A DNA stretch of 17,022 nucleotides from an uncultured Bacillota bacterium (GCA_946631075.1 CAMOZS010000016.1:1-17022), one strand, 5' to 3'. Counted from the first letter of the stretch, positions 6,321 to 14,514 are shown. Notes: a model not told the origin generated them from the sequence alone. A program made the numbers and translations.

Positions 6321-8111
6321 TTATTTATGGTGGTCGGTCGTGTCGCTGAACCTGATCAGCTCGGCGTAGCGGCCGTTCCTTCGCATCAGTTCTTCGTGGG
6401 TCCCTTCTTCCCGGATCTGCCCCTCATCGATCAGGATGATCCGGTCCGCCCCGCGTATCGTTGAAAGGCGATGGGCGATGATTATTGTAGTCCGCCCCTC
6501 CGCCAGTTTGTCAAAAGCTCCCTGGATCCGGGATTCCGTCACCGTATCCAGTGCCGAGGTCGCCTCATCCAGGATCAGGATCGGCGGGTTCTTCAGGAAT
6601 ATCCGCGCGATCGAGACCCGCTGCTTCTGTCCGCCGGACAGGCGCACGCCCCGCTCTCCCACATAGGTATCGAAGCCTTCCGGCATAGCCATGATATCAT
6701 CATAGATCTCGGCAGCCTTTGCAGCTTCGCGGACAGCCTCTTCATCGGCCGAAGGATCGCCGTAGCGGATGTTCTCCGCGATGGTATCGGCGAACAGGAA
6801 GACGTCCTGCTGCACGATCCCGATATTCTTCCGCAGAGACTGGCAGGAGATCTGCCTGACATCCCTTCCGTCGATGGAAATGCTGCCCTCGTCCACATCA
6901 TAGAATCTGGGCACCAGCTGGCACAGGGTGGTCTTGCCTCCGCCGGAGGGTCCCACGATAGCGACCGTCTCCCCCGGGCTCACATGCAGGTCGATCCCCC
7001 GCAGCACGTCCTGGGGCGTATCCTCATCGGCCGGCTCATAGGCGAACCAGACTCCTTCCATATCGATCTGCCCCCGCACCTGCCCCAAAGGCTGGGCATC
7101 CGGCCCGTCTACGATCTGGGGCTGTGTCCGCATGATCCCGATGAACCTGGTCAGACCCGCCCATCCGTTCATGAAGGTCTCCATGAAGTTTCCCAGCTTG
7201 CGGATGGGGTTGATGAATGTGCTGATATATAAATAGAAGGTGATCATGTCGGCGTAGTTCATCTGATCCCGCATGATCAGCCATCCGCCGAAGGCCATGA
7301 CCGCCACCGGCATGATGCTCATGAAATATTCCAGCGACGAGTTGAAACGACCGAAGGCCTTGTAATTGTCGCACTTGGCTGTCTTGAACTGGTCGTTGGC
7401 CTCCGCGAACTTACTGTAATCCGCCTTCTCGTTGGCAAAGGCCTTGGATGTACGCACGCCGGACAGACCCGACTCGATCTCTCCGTTGATCTCCGCCAGC
7501 TTGACCTTGACCCTCTTCGATGTCAGGACCATGTTCCTGCGGCAGAGCAGGATGATCACCAGGAAGAGGGGGATCAGGACCAGGATCAGCAGAGCCAGTT
7601 TCCACTGGATGGTGAACATGATGATGATGGCGCCGATGATGGTCACCCCTGCGATGAAGAGATCCTCCGGCCCGTGGTGGGACAGCTCCGTGATCTCAAA
7701 CAGGTCTCCCGTCATCCGGGACAAAAGCTGGCCGGTCCGGTTCCGGTCAAAGAACTCGAAATCCAGGGACTGGATATGGACGAAGAGATCCTCTCTCAGG
7801 TCCGCCTCCACCCGGACGCCGAACATGTGCCCCCAGTAGGTGATGATGAACTGGAGGACTGCCTTCAGAAGAAAAGCTACCACAAAGACAGCCATCACCA
7901 TGAAGAAGGCGTCGAAGGCCTTTTCGGGAAGCATCTGATACATCCCCCGGCGGGCGACCAGGGGGAAGGCCAGATCGATCAGCGACGCGACCAGGGCGCA
8001 GGAGAGATCCAGCGCGAAGAGCTTCCAGTGGGGTCTGAAGTAACTCAGAAACACCTTCATGATAGGCTGTGAATAGTCTTTATGATTGACCGGCAGTTCT
8101 CTGTCTTTCAT
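6321..8111 (-). CDS. ABC exporter, fused membrane and ATPase domains
   Basis: A 596-residue half-transporter of the type IV (MsbA/BmrA-like) exporter fold, expected to work as a homodimer. Residues about 30-325 carry six membrane segments with the typical intracellular loops. The ATPase domain follows: Walker A GPSGGGKTT (387-395, Lys393), Q-loop VQQDVFLF (433-440), signature LSGGQ (491-495), Walker B ILILDE (511-516, Glu516 as the catalytic base) and switch His547. All key residues are present, so it should be active. Substrate is unknown; such proteins export lipids, peptides or drugs. The ribosome site is weak (GAGACAGG touching the ATG), so translation may be modest. It is the first gene of the leftward series, diverging from the AEC transporter across 104 bases, and gadB follows 44 bases later. 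Confidence 0.93.
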   Translation of the reverse strand: MKDRELPVNHKDYSQPIMKVFLSYFRPHWKLFALDLSCALVASLIDLAFPLVARRGMYQMLPEKAFDAFFMVMAVFVVAFLLKAVLQFIITYWGHMFGVRVEADLREDLFVHIQSLDFEFFDRNRTGQLLSRMTGDLFEITELSHHGPEDLFIAGVTIIGAIIIMFTIQWKLALLILVLIPLFLVIILLCRRNMVLTSKRVKVKLAEINGEIESGLSGVRTSKAFANEKADYSKFAEANDQFKTAKCDNYKAFGRFNSSLEYFMSIMPVAVMAFGGWLIMRDQMNYADMITFYLYISTFINPIRKLGNFMETFMNGWAGLTRFIGIMRTQPQIVDGPDAQPLGQVRGQIDMEGVWFAYEPADEDTPQDVLRGIDLHVSPGETVAIVGPSGGGKTTLCQLVPRFYDVDEGSISIDGRDVRQISCQSLRKNIGIVQQDVFLFADTIAENIRYGDPSADEEAVREAAKAAEIYDDIMAMPEGFDTYVGERGVRLSGGQKQRVSIARIFLKNPPILILDEATSALDTVTESRIQGAFDKLAEGRTTIIIAHRLSTIRGADRIILIDEGQIREEGTHEELMRRNGRYAELIRFSDTTDHHK

Positions 8112-8141
8112 CCTGTCTCAGCTTTCAAAAAATCTTCTTTA

Positions 8142-8170
8142 ATACTATCATTTTCCTTTAATTCGTGCAA
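8142..8170 (-). promoter_or_regulatory. Candidate promoter for the ABC exporter-gadB-proB series
   Basis: On the minus strand TTGCAC (8165-8170) and TAGTAT (8142-8147) are separated by 17 bases, correct spacing for a vegetative sigma factor. The matches are only moderate, 3 of 6 and 4 of 6. Its -35 overlaps the -10 of the rightward promoter. Confidence 0.45.
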
Positions 8171-8174
8171 TAAT
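8166..8174 (+). promoter_or_regulatory. Candidate extended -10 promoter for the AEC transporter series
   Basis: TGC-AATAAT matches the extended -10 pattern TGn-TATAAT with one mismatch. No good -35 lies 17 bases upstream, as is usual for extended -10 promoters. The predicted start, about 8181, falls on the first base of the palindrome. Confidence 0.5.
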
Positions 8175-8180
8175 TGTATG

Positions 8181-8197
8181 TGTACATTCTATGTACA
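8181..8197. promoter_or_regulatory. Palindromic operator candidate in the divergent control region
   Basis: A perfect 7-3-7 inverted repeat, TGTACAT-TCT-ATGTACA, lies just downstream of the rightward -10 and 11 bases upstream of the leftward -35. The size and symmetry fit a site for a dimeric repressor or activator. I cannot assign the regulator, and none is encoded nearby. Confidence 0.6.
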
Positions 8198-8203
8198 TTT
8201 CAC

Positions 8204-8209
8204 GAGAGG
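8204..8209 (+). promoter_or_regulatory. Ribosome binding site fixing the AEC start at 8216
   Basis: GAGAGG lies 6 bases before ATG 8216. The frame could be extended to TTG 8174, but that start lies within the candidate -10 element and would place the palindrome inside the coding region. Confidence 0.75.
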
Positions 8210-8215
8210 TATTTT

Positions 8216-9166
8216 ATGCAAAGTCTGGCAACCATCGATATCATAGCCGCCCTTGCGAAAACCTTCATCATCATACTGCCGGGATACATCGTAACCAAAC
8301 TGGGCATCATCAATTCCCAGCACACCGCCGGCATGTCATCGCTGATCACCTGCGTCACCTACCCGTGCCTGGTCATCACCGCCATGCAGATGGAGTTTTC
8401 CATGCAGGTGCTGAACAATTGCAAATATGTGGTCCTGATCTTTCTCGGCGCGGTCGTCTGCGCCCTGATCGTATCGAAGATCGTATCGAAGATCGTGAAG
8501 CTGCCGCCGGAGCGGGCGGGGATCTTCGCCTTCATGCTGGTCTTCGGCAACACCGGATTCATCGGACTTCCGGTCCTGAACGGACTGCTGGGGTCCGAGG
8601 CTGTTTTTTACGGGGCCCTCTGCGATTCCTCCTATGATATCTTCATGTTCACCATCGGCATCACCCTGATCAGAAACGGGGCATCCGACGATGACATGAC
8701 CCTGGGCCAGACCCTCAAAGGTCTGATCAACCCCTGCCTGATCGGGGTCCTGATCGGCCTGACCTTATATATCTGCGGCATCACTCTGCCGGAGGTCATC
8801 GCGGCCCCGGTCGAGCGGATCGGCAACGTCACCAGCCCCCTGGCCATGATGGTCGTCGGCTCCCACCTGGCCCACGTCAGGATCCGGGACCTCTTCACCA
8901 GCGGCCACGCCTACCTGGTCTGCCTGATGAAGCTGATCGTGTTCCCGCTGATCGCCCTTCTGATCGTCAAGCTGACCATCGGAACGGACACCCTGCTCGC
9001 CTCGGTCATCGTCCTGCAGGCCGCCATGCCGGTCGCCATGCTGTCCGTGATCTTCAGCGAGCGCTACAAAGGCGATGTCAGCTTCGCCTCTACCGGCGTC
9101 ATGATGACGACACTGATGTGCATCATCACCATCCCCCTGCACGCCATCCTGCTGCAGCATGTGTGA
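8216..9166 (+). CDS. AEC-family transporter (auxin efflux carrier superfamily)
   Basis: A 316-residue, very hydrophobic protein with about ten membrane segments in two halves. The unwound-helix stretches typical of PF03547 are visible, including LVFGNTGFIGLPV (near residue 110) and the late VLQAAMPVAMLSV segment. Bacterial AEC carriers move small organic acids such as malate, or other anions; substrate cannot be read here. ATG 8216 is preferred to TTG 8174 because of its ribosome site. It is the first gene of the rightward series and diverges from the ABC exporter and gadB genes. Because of that shared control region, transport of a carboxylate or amino acid connected with glutamate or GABA is possible but unproven. 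An in-frame 12-bp duplication gives SKIVSKIV near residue 85-92. Confidence 0.9.
   Translation: MQSLATIDIIAALAKTFIIILPGYIVTKLGIINSQHTAGMSSLITCVTYPCLVITAMQMEFSMQVLNNCKYVVLIFLGAVVCALIVSKIVSKIVKLPPERAGIFAFMLVFGNTGFIGLPVLNGLLGSEAVFYGALCDSSYDIFMFTIGITLIRNGASDDDMTLGQTLKGLINPCLIGVLIGLTLYICGITLPEVIAAPVERIGNVTSPLAMMVVGSHLAHVRIRDLFTSGHAYLVCLMKLIVFPLIALLIVKLTIGTDTLLASVIVLQAAMPVAMLSVIFSERYKGDVSFASTGVMMTTLMCIITIPLHAILLQHV
8468..8491. repeat. 12-bp tandem duplication in the AEC gene
   Basis: ATCGTATCGAAG occurs twice head to tail, and a third partial copy follows. It adds four residues in frame between membrane segments, so the gene remains open. Confidence 0.7.
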
Positions 9167-9198
9167 TACTGAATCAAACAATACGGAGTGATATATAT

Positions 9199-11496
9199 AT
9201 GGATAGTTCCGCTTTACTGCAATACATCGAGCTTTATTTCACTACGGGCGTCCGCTGGGTCTGCGCCGGTCTTGGCGTGCTGATCCTCCTGCACCAGCTG
9301 GTCTCACTTCTGAAGATGCGCAACCCATCGGAGATCTGGGCCTATCTTCGCTGCCCGGACGGCAGCAGCGTTCCCCTGACCCACTGGGAAAACCTGATCG
9401 GCCGCGGCCGGGGATGCGACATCATCCTGAACCTGTCCAGCGTTTCCCGAAGCCACGCCACCCTGATCCGTGATTCGGGCGGGACCTGGAGATACCACGA
9501 TCTGAATTCCAAGAACGGCTCCTACATCAACGGAGTCCGGGTCTATCAGCCGACCGTCCTCAAGGGCGGCGACCAGCTGACCATCGGAGGAGAGGACTTC
9601 GAGCTCTACCCGGTCAGCCTGAAGGAGCGGCTGGCCAATGTGGAACGGCGCAAGCGCCGGACCCATCCGGTATCGCCCTGGCCCTCCCTGGTCCTTCTGA
9701 CCATCTTCCAGCTGCTGACGGTCATCCAGTTTCACATCTCTCTTGGGAATGACTTTTCCGGCCAGATCCCTGCCGCCTTCGGCCTGATCTGCGTCCTGAT
9801 GTGGTTCTACGTGATCCTGATGCGGGGCTTCCGCAGGAACGGGTTCGAGATGGAGATCATCTGCTTCTTCCTGTCGACCCTGAGTCTGGCGGTCACCATA
9901 TCCTACAGTTATACAACGGACGGCGTCCTGAAGCAGGCCATCTGCGTCTGCCTGGGCGTGGCGGTCTTTTTCTTCCTTTGCTGGTACCTCAGGGACCTGA
10001 CCCGCACCAAGAAGGTCACCTACCTTCTGCTGGGGATCAGCGGCTTCCTGCTCCTGGTCAACCTGCTCTTCGGCGAGGTGACCAACGGAGCCCAGAACTG
10101 GATCCACATCGGCGGCATGTCCCTGCAGCCATCGGAACTGGTCAAGATCGTATTCATCTACGTCGGCGCGGCAACTCTGGACGAGCTGCAGGAGAAGCGG
10201 AGCCTGTATCTGTTCATGGGCTTCAGTATATTCTGCCTGGGCTGCCTGGCCCTGATGGGCGACTTCGGAACGGCGATCATCTTCTTCGTCACCTTCCTGG
10301 TCATCTCCTTCCTGCGGTCCGGCGATTTCACCAAGCTGATCCTGATCGTGGGCGCTGCCGGCCTGATGGGCCTGATGGTCCTCCGTTTCCGGCCTTATGT
10401 CGCCAGCCGCTTTGAGACCTGGGGCCACGCCTGGGACTACGCTACCGAGGGAGGCTACCAGCAGGTCCAGACCATGACCGCGACCGCAAGCGGCGGTCTG
10501 CCGGGTCTTGGCGCCGGCGAAGGAAACCTGGGCAACCTGTTCGGAGCGGGGACCGACCTGGTCTTCGGAATGCTGGCAGAGGAATGGGGACTGATCATTG
10601 CCTGCCTGGCCGTCTTCAGCATCATCACGCTGACGGTATTCGCCTTCCGTTCCATCGCGGCCGGCCGGTCGACCTATTACAGCATCGCCGCCTGCTCCAC
10701 CGCGACCCTCTTCGTTTTCCAGACCACCCTGAATGTACTTGGTTCAGTGGACATCCTGCCCCTGACCGGTGTGACCTTCCCCTTCCTTTCATCGGGAGGC
10801 ACCAGCATGATCGCCTCCTGGGGCCTGCTGGCCTTCCTGAAGGCGGCGGACACCAGACAGAACGCCAGCTTCGCCATCCGGCTCGACCGCAAGAGCGAGT
10901 TCAAGGATCACCTGGCAGACGGCGATTTCCAGAACCCCGAAGATATATTCTCCGCCGTGGACGGCTGGGAAGGCCAGTCCGCCCAGTCCATCTCCGAGCA
11001 GATGGACCAGGATCCGGAGTTCCAGAAATTCTGGGAGGAGAAGCAAAGGCAGGCTGAGCGCGAGCTGAAGGCAGCTCAGAAAGTCCAGCCCGCCCAGCAG
11101 GCTCCAAGGCCCAAGAAAAAGCGGCAGGCCCAGCAGGCCAGGCCGCAGACCCAGGTCCAGCAGCAGCCGGTCCAGCAGCAGCCGGCTCAGCAACCTGCAC
11201 CCCAGGCCCGGCCCCAGGCTCAGGCGGGCCAGCAGCAAGCCCGGCCACAGGCTCAGTCAGGCCAGGCCCAGCCATCCAGGCGGGACCGGCCGGAACCTGC
11301 TCCCCAGCCGCGGACTCCGTCCAAACCCCGGCCCAGGCCGGTTTCCTACGAGAACGTTGATGACGATGCTTTCTTCCGGAGCCTGGACGAGAAGAGCGGA
11401 CGGCCGGAGGGCCGCCCCACCATCCAGACCTATGATTCCGGAGAAGAGGATCAGCCGGTAACCCTTGAAGACCTGTTTGGAGGCGATAACAAATGA
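9199..11496 (+). CDS. FHA-domain/FtsW-RodA-SpoVE fusion, peptidoglycan polymerase family
   Basis: A 765-residue SEDS-family protein, a membrane glycosyltransferase that polymerises lipid II. An N-terminal membrane segment (about 16-38) precedes an FHA domain (58-137) with LIGRGRGCD (66-74), SRSHATL (83-89) and NSKNGSYINGV (103-113), a fold that binds phosphothreonine. The SEDS core spans about 165-548: GAQNWIHIGGMSLQPSELVK (297-316), the TDLVFGMLAEEWG segment (452-464, Asp453 being the expected catalytic Asp) and SSGGTSM (531-537). A 217-residue tail follows, Gln/Pro/Ala rich in its middle and acidic at its end. ATG 9199 (ACGGAG upstream) is preferred over a longer frame starting inside the AEC gene. 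The next gene overlaps by 4 bases and encodes its likely transpeptidase partner. Regulation by a PASTA-type Ser/Thr kinase through the FHA domain is plausible; no kinase is in the window. Confidence 0.92.
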   Translation: MDSSALLQYIELYFTTGVRWVCAGLGVLILLHQLVSLLKMRNPSEIWAYLRCPDGSSVPLTHWENLIGRGRGCDIILNLSSVSRSHATLIRDSGGTWRYHDLNSKNGSYINGVRVYQPTVLKGGDQLTIGGEDFELYPVSLKERLANVERRKRRTHPVSPWPSLVLLTIFQLLTVIQFHISLGNDFSGQIPAAFGLICVLMWFYVILMRGFRRNGFEMEIICFFLSTLSLAVTISYSYTTDGVLKQAICVCLGVAVFFFLCWYLRDLTRTKKVTYLLLGISGFLLLVNLLFGEVTNGAQNWIHIGGMSLQPSELVKIVFIYVGAATLDELQEKRSLYLFMGFSIFCLGCLALMGDFGTAIIFFVTFLVISFLRSGDFTKLILIVGAAGLMGLMVLRFRPYVASRFETWGHAWDYATEGGYQQVQTMTATASGGLPGLGAGEGNLGNLFGAGTDLVFGMLAEEWGLIIACLAVFSIITLTVFAFRSIAAGRSTYYSIAACSTATLFVFQTTLNVLGSVDILPLTGVTFPFLSSGGTSMIASWGLLAFLKAADTRQNASFAIRLDRKSEFKDHLADGDFQNPEDIFSAVDGWEGQSAQSISEQMDQDPEFQKFWEEKQRQAERELKAAQKVQPAQQAPRPKKKRQAQQARPQTQVQQQPVQQQPAQQPAPQARPQAQAGQQQARPQAQSGQAQPSRRDRPEPAPQPRTPSKPRPRPVSYENVDDDAFFRSLDEKSGRPEGRPTIQTYDSGEEDQPVTLEDLFGGDNK
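11083..11340 (+). repeat. Gln/Pro/Ala-rich low-complexity tail region
   Basis: Repeated CAG and CAGGCC/CCGGCC-type codons encode a disordered stretch of Gln, Pro, Ala and Arg (about residues 629-714 of the FHA-FtsW protein). It is in frame and bounded by ordinary sequence, so it is a coding low-complexity tract and not a mobile element. Confidence 0.7.
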
Positions 11497-12848
11497 AAAA
11501 AATAGAACGACGGGCTATCCTGTGCCTCCTGGTCGCAGTCGTCCTGGTCACGGGATTATGTATCTTCATATACCGGGACGTCCGGGACGGAGCCGAGTGG
11601 GCTTCCTATGAAGGCAACCGGGACGTCTTCGCGGACGGTGACCTTGCCAAGGGCGCCCTCTACGACCGGCACAGTGAGCTTCTGATGAAAAACACTGCCG
11701 ACGGAATGGAATTCAATGAGAGCTCTGATGTCCGGGCGGCCTGCATGCATATCACCGGCGACCGGGACAACAATATCGCGACCGGAGCCAACCGGATCTT
11801 CGTTGACCGGCTGATCGGATATGACTTTATCAATGGCATCTATACCCTGAACAATCAGGGCAAGGATATCTACCTGACCCTGGATGCCGGCCTTTGCGCG
11901 ACTGCCTACAACGCCCTGTCCGGCCGAAAAGGCACGGTGGGCGTCTACAACTACAACACCGGAGAGATCCTCTGCATGGTCTCTTCGCCCACCTATGATC
12001 CGACTGAGCCCCCGTCCGAAGTGGAGGACGGGACCTACATCAACCGGCTGACCGGAGCCACCTTTGCCCCGGGCTCGACCTTCAAGCTGGTCACCGCGGC
12101 AGCGGCTATCGAGCAGCTGGACGACGCCTATGATTACGAGATCTACTGCGACAGCTTCGTCGACTACGGCAATGATGACCGGGTCACCGACGTGGAAGCC
12201 CACGGCACGGTCGACCTGGAAAAGGCCCTGGAAGTCTCCTGCAACTGCTACTTCGGCAAGCTGGCCGAGAAGGTGGGCAAGAAACAGATGCGGGCCTATA
12301 CGAGAAAGGCCGGCCTGATGGAGAGCTACGACATCGACGGGATCCATACCAAGAAGGGTTCCTTCGACTTCCCCAAGGGCGGGGTCAACCTTGCCTGGAC
12401 CGGGATCGGCCAGTACAACGACATGGTCTGTCCCTGCAATCTGATGGTCTACGCCGGAGCCATCGCCCGGGGAGGCGAAGCCGTCCTGCCCTCGATCATC
12501 GACCCCAGGTCCCTGGTCGGCAAGCAGGTCTCCAGGATGACGGCCCAGACAAAAGAGATGATCGGCGAGGAAACAGCCAAGTCCCTGAAGTCCATGATGA
12601 AAAACAACGTGGAGAACCATTACAGCGGAGAGTATAATTTCCCGGGCCTGGACCTCTGCGCCAAGACCGGTACCGCTGAGGTCGCCGGACAGTCGGCGCC
12701 CAATTCCTGGTTCGTCGGTTTTCTGAATGATGAATCCCATCCCTATGCTTTTGTCGTTCTGGTCGAGGAAGGAGGCTACGGACTGGATTCCGCCGGCTCC
12801 GTCGCCAACACAGTCCTCCAGTACGCCGTCGGCGGTTACGACGACTGA
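11493..12848 (+). CDS. Class B penicillin-binding protein (peptidoglycan transpeptidase)
   Basis: A 451-residue membrane-anchored DD-transpeptidase that cross-links peptidoglycan outside the cell. One anchor segment (8-27) is followed by a short N-terminal region and a transpeptidase domain with all three active-site motifs: S195-T-F-K198 (nucleophile Ser195), S249-C-N251 and K391-T-G393 within AKTGTAEV. It is shorter than most class B enzymes and lacks a PASTA tail and most of a large dimerisation domain. The ATG overlaps the stop of the FHA-FtsW gene (ATGA), implying translational coupling and a fixed polymerase-transpeptidase pair as in FtsW-FtsI or RodA-PBP2. It resembles PbpA of the Actinobacteria and Clostridia that is paired with such an FtsW homologue. 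Confidence 0.93.
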   Translation: MKKIERRAILCLLVAVVLVTGLCIFIYRDVRDGAEWASYEGNRDVFADGDLAKGALYDRHSELLMKNTADGMEFNESSDVRAACMHITGDRDNNIATGANRIFVDRLIGYDFINGIYTLNNQGKDIYLTLDAGLCATAYNALSGRKGTVGVYNYNTGEILCMVSSPTYDPTEPPSEVEDGTYINRLTGATFAPGSTFKLVTAAAAIEQLDDAYDYEIYCDSFVDYGNDDRVTDVEAHGTVDLEKALEVSCNCYFGKLAEKVGKKQMRAYTRKAGLMESYDIDGIHTKKGSFDFPKGGVNLAWTGIGQYNDMVCPCNLMVYAGAIARGGEAVLPSIIDPRSLVGKQVSRMTAQTKEMIGEETAKSLKSMMKNNVENHYSGEYNFPGLDLCAKTGTAEVAGQSAPNSWFVGFLNDESHPYAFVVLVEEGGYGLDSAGSVANTVLQYAVGGYDD

Positions 12849-12894
12849 CCGGATGACTGAGCGGGAAGCAGCTCAAGTTGAAAGGAGTGTATAA

Positions 12895-14514
12895 GTGATG
12901 ACAGCTACAGTAGAACGAAAGCACTCATTCGTGCGTATCATGGTCCTGAGTCTGGTCCTCCTCGTCGCCCTGTTCGGACTGGCGGGGGTCTGCGGGGACG
13001 GCCCAGCCTTTGCGGCATCCAAGGCCAAGCTGACCAAGACCAAGGTCACGGTCCGGACCGGGGACAAAACCAAACTGACCGTGAAGAAGGCCAACAAGAA
13101 AGTCCGGTGGACGACCTCCGACAAGAAGAAGGTGTCCATCGTCAGGAAGACCGGCAAATACAAGCAGACCGTGGTCCTGAAGGCCGGAAAGAAGACTGGC
13201 TCCTGCTGGATCAAGGCTAAGGTCGGCAAGAAAACGCTGAAATGCAAGGTGACCGTTAAGAAAAAGGCTGGCCAGGCGGGGCCGGAAGTCCTGCCCCTGA
13301 GCGACTCTTCCGTGGACCTTGCCAAAGGTTACTCGTTCAGCCCGGCGGCTGATACCGGATCCTCCGATGCCTTCGACCAGGCTTACACAGACTTTGCGGT
13401 CCGCCTCCTTCAGGCCACACTGAAGGAAGACACTGCGGGCGGCAACGTCCTCATCTCCCCTGACTCCGTGATGACGGCCCTCACCATGACCGAAAACGGG
13501 GCCGGCGGAAAGACTCTGGAGGAGATGCAGAAGACCCTGACCGGGACGGTGTCCCCGGCCGAGGCCAATGAATATCTGTTCCGGATGCACTCCCGCCTGG
13601 CAGGATCCAAGGAAGTGATCTACACCAACAGCAATTCCATCTGGGCCAGGGAGGGACTGATCAAAGCCGCTCCGGCCTTCCTGCAGACCAACAAGCGGTA
13701 CTTCAACGCCTCCTTCTACGAGGCGCCCTTCAATGAAGAGACCGTCAGCGATATGAACCGCTGGGTCTACAATAATACAAGGAACAAGATCAAACAGATC
13801 ATCGATCCTGCTTCCGGCCTCAGCGGAGATGCCCGCCTGGTCCTGATCAACGCCGTTGCTTTCGAGGGGGCCTGGCCCCGTCCTCTGACCCCTGTGGACG
13901 CGGCCTCGGAAAAGGTCTTCACCTGCGCCGATCAGACGGAGCAGACGGTCAATATGCTGAAGGGCAGCGGGACCGCCTATCTGAAGCTTGCGGGAGGAAG
14001 GGGCTTCTGTGAGAACTACGCCAACGGTGAGGTGGCCTTTATGGGACTTCTTCCCCCGGAAGGCATGTCCGCCCGGGATTACGCGGCGGGGCTGACCGCG
14101 GCCGATCTGAGGGCTGCCTGGAAGGACCGCAAGGAGCCGGCCGGCGGGGTCATCTTCCATGTTCCCCAGTTCAGCTATGATTATGACGCTTCAATGAAAG
14201 ATGTTCTGATCGGGATGGGGATGGAGCAGGCCTTTACCGGTAACGCCGACTTCTCGGCAATGGTCGATGAAAACGGGCCGGACCCGGAGCAGACCCTCCT
14301 GATCAGCGACGTGCTCCACAAGACCCATATCTCCCTGGATGAGATCGGCACCCAGGCGTCGGCCGCGACCGCGGTGATCATGGAAAAAGCCACTTCGATC
14401 ATGGATCCGCCCCAGCCGGAGCGGGTCTATCTGGACCGTCCCTTCGTTTACGGGCTGATCGATACCAAAACCGGCAATCCCCTCTTCCTGGGGATCGTAG
14501 AAAAGATCAATTAG
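12895..14514 (+). CDS. Secreted serpin with N-terminal lysine-rich Ig-like domain
   Basis: A 539-residue exported protease inhibitor. A signal peptide runs to about residue 40, with likely cleavage AFA|A. Residues 41-124 form a BIG2-like beta domain holding 28 Lys and only 2 Asp, with Cys104 and Cys117. The serpin fold fills about 155-539. The hinge of the reactive loop is good: E483-I-G-T-Q-A-S-A-A-T492. The signature VYLDRPFVYG follows at 511-520. By the 17-residue rule the scissile bond would be Ala499-Thr500, with Lys498 at P2; the loop to the C-terminal strand is about 6 residues longer than in alpha-1-antitrypsin, so the exact P1 is uncertain. The small Ala/Ser/Thr hinge suggests an inhibitory serpin. 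GTG 12895 is 7 bases after AAAGGAG; ATG 12898 is equally possible. It lies 46 bases after the penicillin-binding protein with no terminator between. Confidence 0.93.
   Translation: MMTATVERKHSFVRIMVLSLVLLVALFGLAGVCGDGPAFAASKAKLTKTKVTVRTGDKTKLTVKKANKKVRWTTSDKKKVSIVRKTGKYKQTVVLKAGKKTGSCWIKAKVGKKTLKCKVTVKKKAGQAGPEVLPLSDSSVDLAKGYSFSPAADTGSSDAFDQAYTDFAVRLLQATLKEDTAGGNVLISPDSVMTALTMTENGAGGKTLEEMQKTLTGTVSPAEANEYLFRMHSRLAGSKEVIYTNSNSIWAREGLIKAAPAFLQTNKRYFNASFYEAPFNEETVSDMNRWVYNNTRNKIKQIIDPASGLSGDARLVLINAVAFEGAWPRPLTPVDAASEKVFTCADQTEQTVNMLKGSGTAYLKLAGGRGFCENYANGEVAFMGLLPPEGMSARDYAAGLTAADLRAAWKDRKEPAGGVIFHVPQFSYDYDASMKDVLIGMGMEQAFTGNADFSAMVDENGPDPEQTLLISDVLHKTHISLDEIGTQASAATAVIMEKATSIMDPPQPERVYLDRPFVYGLIDTKTGNPLFLGIVEKIN

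Noticed and set aside
9118..9198. Upstream in-frame extension of the FHA-FtsW protein starting with a His run
   Set aside because: It would start inside the AEC gene, has no ribosome site, and ATG 9199 has ACGGAG at suitable spacing.
9304..10428. Antisense open frame opposite the FHA-FtsW gene
   Set aside because: Composition is Asp/Gln/His rich with no motifs; the + strand product is unmistakable.
11083..11340. CAG-rich tract as a CRISPR-like or mobile repeat
   Set aside because: No regular spacers or unit length; it is an in-frame low-complexity protein tail.
12925..14160. Antisense open frame (411 codons) opposite the serpin gene
   Set aside because: A shadow of the GC-rich codon usage; the + strand serpin has a clear signal peptide and signature.
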